Positions 7,353-15,333 of a DNA stretch of 64,000 nucleotides are shown here, one piece after another. The stretch lies in NCBI GenBank assembly GCA_964533865.1, contig CAZHRC010000001.1:287677-351676 (forward strand), given 5' to 3'. Origin of the DNA: CAZHRC01 sp964533865. GTDB taxonomy: Bacteria; Bacillota; Clostridia; Tissierellales; Peptoniphilaceae. How positions within the stretch are numbered: the first letter of the stretch is position 1; every line of letters begins with the position of its first letter. The translations under genes and the position numbers were made by a program. A model generated the notes under the pieces. That model saw only the letters and a program-made list of their open reading frames with translations. It made no database searches and was not told the origin of the DNA.

Positions 7353-9549
7353 GATTTTCCCCTTTTTGATTGAGATACTCTTTTCCGACTAACACTCTCC
7401 GAGGTTTACTCCCTTCAAAACCTCCTACTACACCATTTTCTTCCAACTGGTCGATCAGTCGACCCGCTCTCGCATATCCGATTTTGAGTTTTCTTTGAAG
7501 CAAACTAACAGATGCCTGACCTTCGGTCAACACCAATTCAAGAGCTTCATCGTAAAGGTCATCCTCTGGTTCCGAACTATAAATTGTACTTTCAGATGCT
7601 TTTTCAATATCTTCGATCATTTTATCATCGTATTGGGCTATATTCTTTTCCTTTAAGTAATCTACCACATGCTCAACTTCTGAGTCACTGATAAACGCAC
7701 CTTGGACCCGTAATGGCTTTACCACATTTGATGGGTAAAATAACATGTCACCTTTACCTAAAAGCTTTTCTGCACCGGACATGTCAAGTATTGTACGTGA
7801 GTCAATTTGGGAAGAAACGGAAAAAGAAATCCTCGATGGTATATTGGCTTTGATTGTCCCTGTGATAACATCAACAGTTGGACGCTGCGTCGCAATTATC
7901 AAGTGTATGCCGCAAGCTCTTGACATTTGGGCTAAGCGGCAAATGTAATCTTCAACCTCTTGCGCTGATGCCATCATCAAATCCGAAAGTTCATCGATGA
8001 TGATCACAATATATGGCAATGATTCCATTTCATCTCTATCCACAACTTGTTTTTCACGATAAGAAGTAATATCGCGAACAGAGTACTGCGAAAATAATTT
8101 ATATCGTCTTTCCATTTCCTTTACGGCCCAATTTAACGCTGAACTCGCTTTTTTTGGATCGGTGACTACTGGGATGACTAAATGCGGGATCCCATTGTAT
8201 ATACTCAATTCGACGACTTTTGGATCGATTAGCAAAAGCTTGACGTCAGATGGATCCATCTTATAGAGTACGCTCATGATAATTGTATTGATACAAACCG
8301 ATTTACCTGCTCCTGTAGCCCCGGCAATCAGTAAATGTGGCATGCGTTCGATTCCTGAGACAATAGGATCACCTGAGATGGTTTTTCCTAAGGCGATAGG
8401 AATCGTAAATGAATTTTGCGAAAATTCTGGAGAAGTTACAATATCTTTGAAGGATACGGTATCTTTCTGATCATTTGGAACCTCAATGCCGACATAGGAT
8501 TTTCCTGGGATTGGCGCTTCAATACGGATTCCAGAGGTTGCAAGGGAGAGGGAGAGATTATCCGCCAAATTTGTAATGCGGCTCACTTTTACACCTTTGG
8601 CTAAATCTAATTCAAAACAGGTAACCGTTGGCCCTCTATTTATTTGTACCACATTGGATTCTATGCCAAAACTCTTTAAAGTGTCTTCTATTTCCAATGC
8701 TTTATCTTTTAATTCCGATGGTTTTTCGACGATTGGGTTGTCAATAGATCGCAACAATTCGATCGGTGGAAATACGTAATGGTTATTGTCTTTTTCCATC
8801 GATAAATCAAATGATTCTATTGTGAGCTGTTCGGGATCTTGCATCGAAATAGATGGATCATTATAATTGGAAATGACAATAGACTTCTCACCTTCATCTG
8901 TTGCTTCTGGTTTAGTTGATGGAACTGAACTTTTCTTCGGGGCAGAAGGTTTCTTGCTACTGGTTTTGTGTTTATTGCGTTTTAGGTATTGTACGAGTTT
9001 CATCGCCATTTCCCGAAGAAATCGCCCAACATCACTCAAGCTTAATTCAAATCCAATGAGCATCAAAATAAAGAGCATGAGCGCTACTATCAAATAAGTG
9101 CCTACGATGCCAAATAATCTTGTAAATACAAACCCAAGTGCAGCACCAATGATACCGGCACCTTTTTTGCTCGCTGCCATCGCAAATGAAATATCATAAC
9201 GCCATTGAAATAACGCATCTTTAGATATGCCTACGTCGATTATAAGTAGACCGATTAATAGGGCAATGGAAAGTAGGATATAGTACTTTTTGAACTTACC
9301 ATAAAAACGGTTAATCCAGTAAAGGACGATGCCTATCATTAGAAACAAGGGGAGCAAAAAAGCACCTATACCCACTAAACGGAAGTATACACTAGCTAGA
9401 AACGCACCTAAGATGCCTGTTTTATCGCTGAGTACGCTGATATAGGATATCGATACTAAGGCTAAAGATAACAGGCATACCGTACTCTTGGAAGGATATT
9501 CTCTTTTTGTATTTGCTGGTTTTCGTTTTTTCTTCTTTTGTATAGCCAT
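7336..9549 (-). CDS. ftsK: FtsK/SpoIIIE DNA translocase
   Basis: The 737-residue protein pumps DNA through the division septum. Four to five hydrophobic N-terminal helices (about 23-170) anchor it, followed by a charged linker (about 190-250). The RecA-like motor has Walker A GATGAGKS at 410-417 and Walker B (IIIDELSD). The C-terminal gamma winged helix (about 665-725, with ARAGRLIDQLEENGVVG) recognises polarity sequences. Length fits the Bacillota SpoIIIE/SftA/FtsK group; whether it acts in vegetative division or sporulation cannot be told here. It is the first gene of ftsK-pgsA-recA. Confidence 0.95.
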   Translation of the reverse strand: MAIQKKKKRKPANTKREYPSKSTVCLLSLALVSISYISVLSDKTGILGAFLASVYFRLVGIGAFLLPLFLMIGIVLYWINRFYGKFKKYYILLSIALLIGLLIIDVGISKDALFQWRYDISFAMAASKKGAGIIGAALGFVFTRLFGIVGTYLIVALMLFILMLIGFELSLSDVGRFLREMAMKLVQYLKRNKHKTSSKKPSAPKKSSVPSTKPEATDEGEKSIVISNYNDPSISMQDPEQLTIESFDLSMEKDNNHYVFPPIELLRSIDNPIVEKPSELKDKALEIEDTLKSFGIESNVVQINRGPTVTCFELDLAKGVKVSRITNLADNLSLSLATSGIRIEAPIPGKSYVGIEVPNDQKDTVSFKDIVTSPEFSQNSFTIPIALGKTISGDPIVSGIERMPHLLIAGATGAGKSVCINTIIMSVLYKMDPSDVKLLLIDPKVVELSIYNGIPHLVIPVVTDPKKASSALNWAVKEMERRYKLFSQYSVRDITSYREKQVVDRDEMESLPYIVIIIDELSDLMMASAQEVEDYICRLAQMSRACGIHLIIATQRPTVDVITGTIKANIPSRISFSVSSQIDSRTILDMSGAEKLLGKGDMLFYPSNVVKPLRVQGAFISDSEVEHVVDYLKEKNIAQYDDKMIEDIEKASESTIYSSEPEDDLYDEALELVLTEGQASVSLLQRKLKIGYARAGRLIDQLEENGVVGGFEGSKPRRVLVGKEYLNQKGENHEYSE

Positions 9550-9575
9550 ACATCCTCCCTGTCATTACTACTCTC

Positions 9576-9604
9576 ATTATAGCATATCCCGGGATTTCAT
9601 TGTA
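9576..9604 (-). promoter_or_regulatory. ftsK-pgsA-recA promoter
   Basis: An extended -10 TGCTATAAT (hexamer 9576-9581, minus strand) lies about 30 bp upstream of ftsK. The best -35 at 17-bp spacing is TACAAT (9599-9604), which is weak, consistent with reliance on the TGn extension. Confidence 0.65.
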
Positions 9605-9651
9605 AAAGAAAACATAAACGAAGGAGTGTAAATCCGATCGTTTATGTTTAA
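9604..9651 (-). terminator. Terminator of pnp
   Basis: Arms 9638-9650 and 9610-9621 pair over 12 bp on the minus strand and are followed by TTTTCTTTT. Confidence 0.8.
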
Positions 9652-9659
9652 TACGATAT

Positions 9660-11759
9660 CTATTTAGTTTGCGACTCTTGAAGAAGCACTTTGTGCGAAA
9701 GATTGATTCGCCCTTGTTTGTCGATTTCGATAACTTTAACTTTTAATTTGTCGCCTTCTTTAACAACATCCTCAACTTTTTCTACACGCTCGTTTGCTAA
9801 TTGGGAAATATGCACAAGGCCTTCCTTGCCCTTTACCAACTCGACAAAACAACCAAATTTCATGAGACGAGTCACTCGACCATCGTATATTTCCCCGACT
9901 TCGACTTCTTTAACGATCTCGTTAATCATATCTATCGCTTGTTGTCCACTAGCTGTATCAGAAGCGGTAACTGTGATCAAGCCATCATCTGCAGTATCGA
10001 TTTTGACACCAGTTTCATCTATGATTTTATTGATGACTTTTCCACCTGGTCCGATGACTTCTCTTACCTTTTCAGGTTTAATTTGAACGGTCATGATGCG
10101 AGGGGCATATTTGGAGATGTCTTCCCTTGGTTCAGTTAACGTCTCAGCCATTTTTCCCAAAATATGCAGACGGCCGATTCGAGCTTTTTCCAAAGCCACT
10201 TCCAATACTTCTCTATCGATACCACCAATTTTTATGTCCATTTGAATAGCAGTGATGCCATCAGTAGTACCTGCTACTTTAAAGTCCATATCGCCAAGGT
10301 GGTCTTCTAAACCTTGAATATCAGAAAGTATGGCGATATTGCCACTGGTTTCATCTTTGATCAATCCCATTGCAATACCTGCAACTGATGATTTAATTGG
10401 AACACCAGCGTCGAGTAGCGCTAAAGTAGAGCCGCAAACCGATCCTTGTGAACTAGATCCATTTGAACTCAATACTTCTGAAACAACACGAATGGTGTAC
10501 GGAAACTGCTCTTCAGTTGGTAACACTGGAATAAGCGCTCGTTCTGCAAGGGCGCCGTGACCAATTTCGCGTCTACCTGGTGAACGCATCGGACGAGTAT
10601 CTCCTACACTGTATGGTGGAAAATTGTATTGATGCATATAGCGTTTTTTGATTTCTTCTTGGTTCAAACCATCTATGATTTGAACGTCACCAGGAGAGCC
10701 AAGTGTTACTACCGATAGAACTTGTGTTTGACCACGTGTAAACAATCCTGAGCCATGGGTGCGTGGCAACAAGCCAGCTTCTGTCCAAATTGGACGAATT
10801 TCATCGAGTTGACGACCATCTGGCCTTATTGCTTCATCAGTAATTAACCTGCGAACTTCTTGCTTCATCAAATCGTCGATAATAACTTGGATATCATCGT
10901 TTTGTTCTGGGTACTCTTCTTCAAAGTTTTCTAAAGCGTCATCGATGACCGCATTTAAGTTTTCTTGACGCTCGATTTTATCAGGCGTGCGTAGCGCTGT
11001 CGCAACTTTTTCTTTAGAGTAATTGATGATAGAGTTCTCAAAAGTTTCATCAAATTTAGGTGCATCGAAGGGAGTTTTCTCTTTGCCCACTTCAGCTGCA
11101 ATAGTTTCAATAAACTCACAAATACCTTTGATCTCTTCGTGTGCTGTGAGTATCGATTCTAAGACTTGGTCTTCAGATAACTCATTACACCCTGCCTCTA
11201 CCATCATGATCGCGTCTTTTGTGCCTGATACTGTTAAGGCAAGATCGGATACTTCACGTTGGGCGCGTGTTGGATTGATGATGATTTTTCCATTAACATA
11301 TCCCACTGCTACTGATCCGGTTGGTCCATTAAATGGAATATTGGAAATCGACAATGCAATTGACGAACCAATCATTGCCAGTATATCTGTTGCGTGATCT
11401 TCTTCCATTGAAAGCACTGTTGCAATGACTTGAACATCGTTTCTATAACCTTCTGGGAACAAGGGGCGAATCGGACGGTCGATAAGTCTTGCTGTTAAAG
11501 TTGCATGCTCACTGGGTCTGCCTTCGCGTTTAATGAATCCCCCAGGGATTTTACCTGCAGAATACATTTTTTCCTCGTAGTCGCAACTAAGAGGGAAGAA
11601 GTCAATACCTGCACGCGGCTTTGAAGAAGCCGTTGCAGTGACTAAGACAATCGATTCTCCTGATTGCACTAAGCACGCACCACCAGCTTGCTCAGCCACT
11701 TTTCCGATCGTCACTACAAGTTCTTCACCACATAAATCGTAGGTATAGCGTTGTGACAT
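9660..11759 (-). CDS. pnp: Polyribonucleotide nucleotidyltransferase (PNPase)
   Basis: The 699-residue phosphorolytic 3'-5' exoribonuclease degrades mRNA. It has two RNase PH domains (the second with REIGHGALAERAL), an alpha-helical linker, a KH domain (about 560-615, VIGPGGKVI) and an S1 domain (about 625-690, GCFVELVKGKEGLVHIS). The longest frame starts four codons earlier at 11771, but those codons contain the GGAGGT ribosome binding site, so the ATG at 11759 is the real start. It follows rpsO, the standard order, with a hairpin between them. Confidence 0.96.
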   Translation of the reverse strand: MSQRYTYDLCGEELVVTIGKVAEQAGGACLVQSGESIVLVTATASSKPRAGIDFFPLSCDYEEKMYSAGKIPGGFIKREGRPSEHATLTARLIDRPIRPLFPEGYRNDVQVIATVLSMEEDHATDILAMIGSSIALSISNIPFNGPTGSVAVGYVNGKIIINPTRAQREVSDLALTVSGTKDAIMMVEAGCNELSEDQVLESILTAHEEIKGICEFIETIAAEVGKEKTPFDAPKFDETFENSIINYSKEKVATALRTPDKIERQENLNAVIDDALENFEEEYPEQNDDIQVIIDDLMKQEVRRLITDEAIRPDGRQLDEIRPIWTEAGLLPRTHGSGLFTRGQTQVLSVVTLGSPGDVQIIDGLNQEEIKKRYMHQYNFPPYSVGDTRPMRSPGRREIGHGALAERALIPVLPTEEQFPYTIRVVSEVLSSNGSSSQGSVCGSTLALLDAGVPIKSSVAGIAMGLIKDETSGNIAILSDIQGLEDHLGDMDFKVAGTTDGITAIQMDIKIGGIDREVLEVALEKARIGRLHILGKMAETLTEPREDISKYAPRIMTVQIKPEKVREVIGPGGKVINKIIDETGVKIDTADDGLITVTASDTASGQQAIDMINEIVKEVEVGEIYDGRVTRLMKFGCFVELVKGKEGLVHISQLANERVEKVEDVVKEGDKLKVKVIEIDKQGRINLSHKVLLQESQTK

Positions 11760-11780
11760 AGTTACCTCCATTTCTTTCCC

Positions 11781-11808
11781 TAAAAAATTAGAGCGGAAAT
11801 CCGCTCTG
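11781..11808 (-). terminator. Intercistronic terminator/attenuator between rpsO and pnp
   Basis: AGAGCGGA and TCCGCTCT pair on the minus strand (11790-11806) and are followed by AATTTTTT. It probably ends most rpsO transcripts and lets a fraction read into pnp. Confidence 0.75.
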
Positions 11809-12075
11809 TTATCCTCTGATCTTCAATTTTTGAATCAATGCACGGTAACCTTCAATATCTTTGTTTTGTAGATATTTTAATAACCCTCTACGTTTACCGA
11901 TCATTTTAAATAGACCGCGACGTGAGTGGTGATCTTTAGAATGTGTTTTCAAGTGCTCTGTCAAGTAGTTGATACGGTAAGTTAAGACCGCAATTTGCAC
12001 TTCTGGAGAGCCTGTGTCTTGTTCGTTGATTTGATATTCTTTGATGAGTTCTTGCTTTGTTTCTTTTGTAATCAT
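11809..12075 (-). CDS. rpsO: 30S ribosomal protein S15
   Basis: The 88-residue small-subunit protein binds the central domain of 16S rRNA. The family signature is clear (SPEVQIAVLTYRINYLTEHL and HHSRRGLFKMIGKRR). Length is exactly typical. AGGAGGA lies 6 nt before the ATG. The leader of about 80 nt from the promoter at 12158-12186 is long enough for S15 autoregulation, which is known in other bacteria, but no specific S15 site was recognised. Confidence 0.98.
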   Translation of the reverse strand: MITKETKQELIKEYQINEQDTGSPEVQIAVLTYRINYLTEHLKTHSKDHHSRRGLFKMIGKRRGLLKYLQNKDIEGYRALIQKLKIRG

Positions 12076-12157
12076 GTTGTCCTCCTAATAATTTAAATTC
12101 ACCGCAGCCAAGTAAAAGTTGAGGGACTTGTGACCGAGCCGTGGTAACAACATTGAA

Positions 12158-12186
12158 ATCATACCACAATCTATGATGTTTGTAAA
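12158..12186 (-). promoter_or_regulatory. rpsO promoter
   Basis: TTTACA (minus strand 12181-12186), 17-bp spacer and TATGAT (12158-12163). The -35 lies inside the 3' end of ribF. Confidence 0.8.
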
Positions 12187-13106
12187 GATTTAATTAGTGC
12201 TCGAGCCTGTATTTCATCGCGATTCATTTGTTCTATAAGCGCTTTAGGAGTATCAAAACGATAATCCGGCCGTAATTTCTCGATAAATAATAGGCTCACA
12301 TGTTCGTTATAGATATCGCCAGTGAAGTCCATAATAAAAGTTTCGATTTTAATCTCTTTACTATTTGTAAAGGTGGGATTTGTTCCGATATTGGTCAGGC
12401 CGTACCAAACCTTATCGCCAAGTTCAACTTGTGTCAAATAAACTCCAAAACGAGGTGTCAGATAATTAAAATCTAGCTCTAAGTTTGCAGTTGGGAAATT
12501 TAAGAAGCGTCCTCTCCCGCTACCGTGTACGACTGTCCCTGATAGGGCATAATAGCGATTGAGTAAAGAGGTGACGCGGATAAATTCTCCCTGGGCGACC
12601 AAATGTCGGATCCATGTACTACTCACTAAATTGCCGTTGTCGCAAATTGGATTTGTCACATGAACATGAAAATCGTAAATCTCGCCAAGAGATGCTAGCG
12701 TACTCACAGAACCGGAAGCTTTCTTTCCAAAATGATAATCGGATCCTACTACAGCGTAACCAATGTTTAGTGCTTCTTTAAGAACGATTTTAGCAAAATG
12801 CTCAGCCGATAGCTCCTTGGTTCTTTCATTAAAATCCATGCAGTAAGCAACTTCAACACCTAGGTCACTAACAAGTCGTATTTTATCTTGAATGCTGGTG
12901 AGATATCCTTTTGAGTGAGAACGCAATATTTCATTGGTGTGGTTATCAAATAAGAGTACGGCAGAAACCATATTGTTGGCCTTGGCAAGTTGTATGACAT
13001 CTGCGATTAACGATTGATGCCCAATATGGATACCATCAAAATTACCTAAACCAATAACCGTTTTGCGTAGTATTTTTTGAGAAGAATTCCATTGAATGAT
13101 TTTCAC
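12171..13106 (-). CDS. ribF: Bifunctional riboflavin kinase / FAD synthetase
   Basis: The 311-residue enzyme makes FMN from riboflavin and then FAD. The N-terminal nucleotidyltransferase domain has GNFDGIHIGHQSL and the later GSDYHFGKKASG; the C-terminal kinase domain has HGSGRGRFLNFPTANL. The open frame extends to 13199 inside truB, but AAGGTGA followed by GTG at 13106 gives a start 5 bp after the truB stop and a family-typical length. It is the last gene of the rimP operon. Confidence 0.94.
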   Translation of the reverse strand: MKIIQWNSSQKILRKTVIGLGNFDGIHIGHQSLIADVIQLAKANNMVSAVLLFDNHTNEILRSHSKGYLTSIQDKIRLVSDLGVEVAYCMDFNERTKELSAEHFAKIVLKEALNIGYAVVGSDYHFGKKASGSVSTLASLGEIYDFHVHVTNPICDNGNLVSSTWIRHLVAQGEFIRVTSLLNRYYALSGTVVHGSGRGRFLNFPTANLELDFNYLTPRFGVYLTQVELGDKVWYGLTNIGTNPTFTNSKEIKIETFIMDFTGDIYNEHVSLLFIEKLRPDYRFDTPKALIEQMNRDEIQARALIKSLQTS

Positions 13107-13111
13107 ACTTG

Positions 13112-13993
13112 TCACCTTGCTAACATTTTTTGCATGCGTAGCATGAGTATTCCTTCTTTGCATGCTACTATTCCTATACCCATAAATCTTAACCCGCAAT
13201 AGACTTTATAGTTTTGTCCATTTTCGTAATCACCAGTAAGCGTGATAGCCTGACCATTGGTGAGCTTAAACTCTGCCGATTCCGGAAAATCTATGCGTTT
13301 TAATTGATAGAGGTAGCCATCCATAGGTAATACGAAGGAAGTATCACCGTTGCCATGAAGAGCTCTAATACTATCAAGACTCAGGCTTTGATTTATTGCA
13401 AATCGGCCGACAGAAGATCGAGTGAGTCGAGTCATCGTTGCATAGGTACCCAGCGCCATTCCAAAATCATCTACCAGTGCACGGATATAGGTTCCTTTAG
13501 AACAATGGCAATAGAAATGAACAACATCTCCTGTTCGCCTTATTATTTCGAAGGAATAGATCTCGATCGCGCGCGTTGGACGATCGATATTCTTACCTTT
13601 CCGTGCTTCTTCGTAGAGTTTTTTTCCTTTGATTTTAACGGCCGAGAACATTGGCGGTTTTTGATCGATGATACCATTAAACATCTTAGTAGTTTGCATG
13701 AGCGCTTCATCGGTCACTACCACATCTTTCATTCCGATAATGGTTCCCGTGCCATCCAAAGTGTCTGTACGGTAGCCAAATTGCATCTCTCCGTAGTATT
13801 CTTTGCCTTGTTCCATAATGTATTCACTAAGTCTAGTAGCGCTACCTAGGCAAATCGGCAATACTCCGGCAACTTCGGGGTCAAGCGTTCCTGTGTGTCC
13901 GATCTTTTTTATGCCGAGTACACCTCTTAGAACGGCCACTACATCATGAGAGGTAAATCCGCGATCTTTATATACATTAATAAAGCCGTTCAT
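13112..13993 (-). CDS. truB: tRNA pseudouridine-55 synthase
   Basis: The 293-residue enzyme makes pseudouridine 55 in the T-loop of tRNAs. The catalytic aspartate is in GHTGTLDPEVAGVLP near residue 38, and the PPMFSAVKIKGKKLYE motif is present. A C-terminal extension of PUA-like size follows. Its ATG shares the last base of the nrnA stop region (1-bp overlap at 13993), so translation is probably coupled. Confidence 0.96.
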   Translation of the reverse strand: MNGFINVYKDRGFTSHDVVAVLRGVLGIKKIGHTGTLDPEVAGVLPICLGSATRLSEYIMEQGKEYYGEMQFGYRTDTLDGTGTIIGMKDVVVTDEALMQTTKMFNGIIDQKPPMFSAVKIKGKKLYEEARKGKNIDRPTRAIEIYSFEIIRRTGDVVHFYCHCSKGTYIRALVDDFGMALGTYATMTRLTRSSVGRFAINQSLSLDSIRALHGNGDTSFVLPMDGYLYQLKRIDFPESAEFKLTNGQAITLTGDYENGQNYKVYCGLRFMGIGIVACKEGILMLRMQKMLAR

Positions 13994-14979
13994 TATCCCT
14001 CCTGAATTAATAATTTCAATGCATGGGTCATGAGTTCAGCAGCTTCGTTCGGAGTTGCCGTCAAGGTCAATCCCGCTGCATGAACGTGACCGCCTCCGCC
14101 AAATTTTTTTGCAAAAGTTGATACATCGATCACTCGCTTGCTCCGCAAACTGACTTTCTGCTCTAGAGGGCCATACTCTTTGATCATCGCAGCTACCTCA
14201 ACACCATCGATATCTCTCAGATCACTTATCATTTCTTCAGTGTCATCCATGTGTGCGCCATTATCGGCGACCATTTTCTCAGTGACCGAGGTGATTACAA
14301 GTTTACCATCCATAAAAAATTGAGAGCGATCAAGCACCTCTTTCCATAGGGTAATTTTTCGTATAGGTGTACTCTGATAAAGGTGATAATTGATCAATTG
14401 CCTATCTGCACCGAGTGTAATGAGTTCTGCCGCCGTCTCAAACGTTTCTTTTGTAGCGGATTGGTACATGAATCGTCCAGTATCTGTTGTGATGCCATTA
14501 AATAACAAGGTTGCTGACTCTTTAGAGGGTGCGGCATTAAGCGCTTTGATAAAACGATGAACCAGTTCACAGGTCGAAGAAGCATACTTATCGACCAAGC
14601 TGACCTCTGCAAAACCTGTATTGGTAACATGATGATCGATCGTGATCGAATGGGGCGTGTTTTCGAGAATCTTTGCACCAACTCCTAATCGATGGATATC
14701 GGAAGTGTCAAGCGCGATGAAGAGATCATAAGACTCACGCGCTTCAGAAGTAAAATGATCAAGCAACGGTAAAAAGGAAAGGTATTCGGGAATGTCGTCA
14801 AAGGACAAACAATCACAAACCTTCCCCATATTGGTCAATGTCTCGCCTAAAGCCAAGGTAGACCCGATGGCATCGCCATCGGGTTTTACATGGGCACACA
14901 AAGCGATCGTCTTTGCCGTATTGATTAATGCTATCGCATCAGAGATATTATTCATCTGATTTTGTTCTTCTCTCTTCAT
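13993..14979 (-). CDS. nrnA: DHH-family oligoribonuclease / pAp phosphatase (NrnA)
   Basis: The protein of up to 328 residues carries the DHH motifs: HVKPDGDAIGS (about 31-41), a second aspartate motif (ALDTSDIH), IDHHVTN, and the DHHA1 glycine-rich GGGGHVHAAG near the C-terminus. NrnA degrades short RNAs and dephosphorylates pAp. GAGGTGA 9 nt upstream favours the ATG at 14979, overlapping rbfA by 32 bp; a second ATG at 14955 also overlaps the rbfA stop and is possible. rbfA-nrnA-truB-ribF is the usual Bacillota order. Confidence 0.93.
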   Translation of the reverse strand: MKREEQNQMNNISDAIALINTAKTIALCAHVKPDGDAIGSTLALGETLTNMGKVCDCLSFDDIPEYLSFLPLLDHFTSEARESYDLFIALDTSDIHRLGVGAKILENTPHSITIDHHVTNTGFAEVSLVDKYASSTCELVHRFIKALNAAPSKESATLLFNGITTDTGRFMYQSATKETFETAAELITLGADRQLINYHLYQSTPIRKITLWKEVLDRSQFFMDGKLVITSVTEKMVADNGAHMDDTEEMISDLRDIDGVEVAAMIKEYGPLEQKVSLRSKRVIDVSTFAKKFGGGGHVHAAGLTLTATPNEAAELMTHALKLLIQEG

Positions 14980-15325
14980 CTTGACGTTTCACCTCATCAA
15001 TGAGCTTGCTCATGTAGATACCATGTTCAATAGATTCGTCTAATTTGAAGATAAGCTCAGGAATATGACGTAGTTCTAAACTTCGACCTAACTCTTTTTT
15101 AATATAGCCTTTTGCACTCGTCAATCCTTCTAGAGCTTTCATTTTTTCATCGTCATTTCCCAAAATAGTGACAAATATTTCTGCTTGGCTTAAATCTCTG
15201 GATACTCTTACATCACTGAGGCTGATCATCATCATAAGCCTGGGATCTTTTAGATCAGAATTCAATAAGTTAGAAATCACCTTTTTTATTTCATTGCCTA
15301 TACGGCCAACGCGTTTGTCGTTCAT
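14948..15325 (-). CDS. rbfA: 30S ribosome-binding factor A
   Basis: The 125-residue KH-fold protein helps mature the 5' end of 16S rRNA and late 30S assembly. Family features: RVGRIGNEIKKVISNLL at the N-terminus, DPRL, and the central VRVSRDLSQAEIFVTI strand-helix. It lies 8 bp downstream of infB and overlaps nrnA, as part of the rimP-nusA-infB operon. Confidence 0.96.
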   Translation of the reverse strand: MNDKRVGRIGNEIKKVISNLLNSDLKDPRLMMMISLSDVRVSRDLSQAEIFVTILGNDDEKMKALEGLTSAKGYIKKELGRSLELRHIPELIFKLDESIEHGIYMSKLIDEVKRQDEERRTKSDE

Positions 15326-15333
15326 TTCAACTC

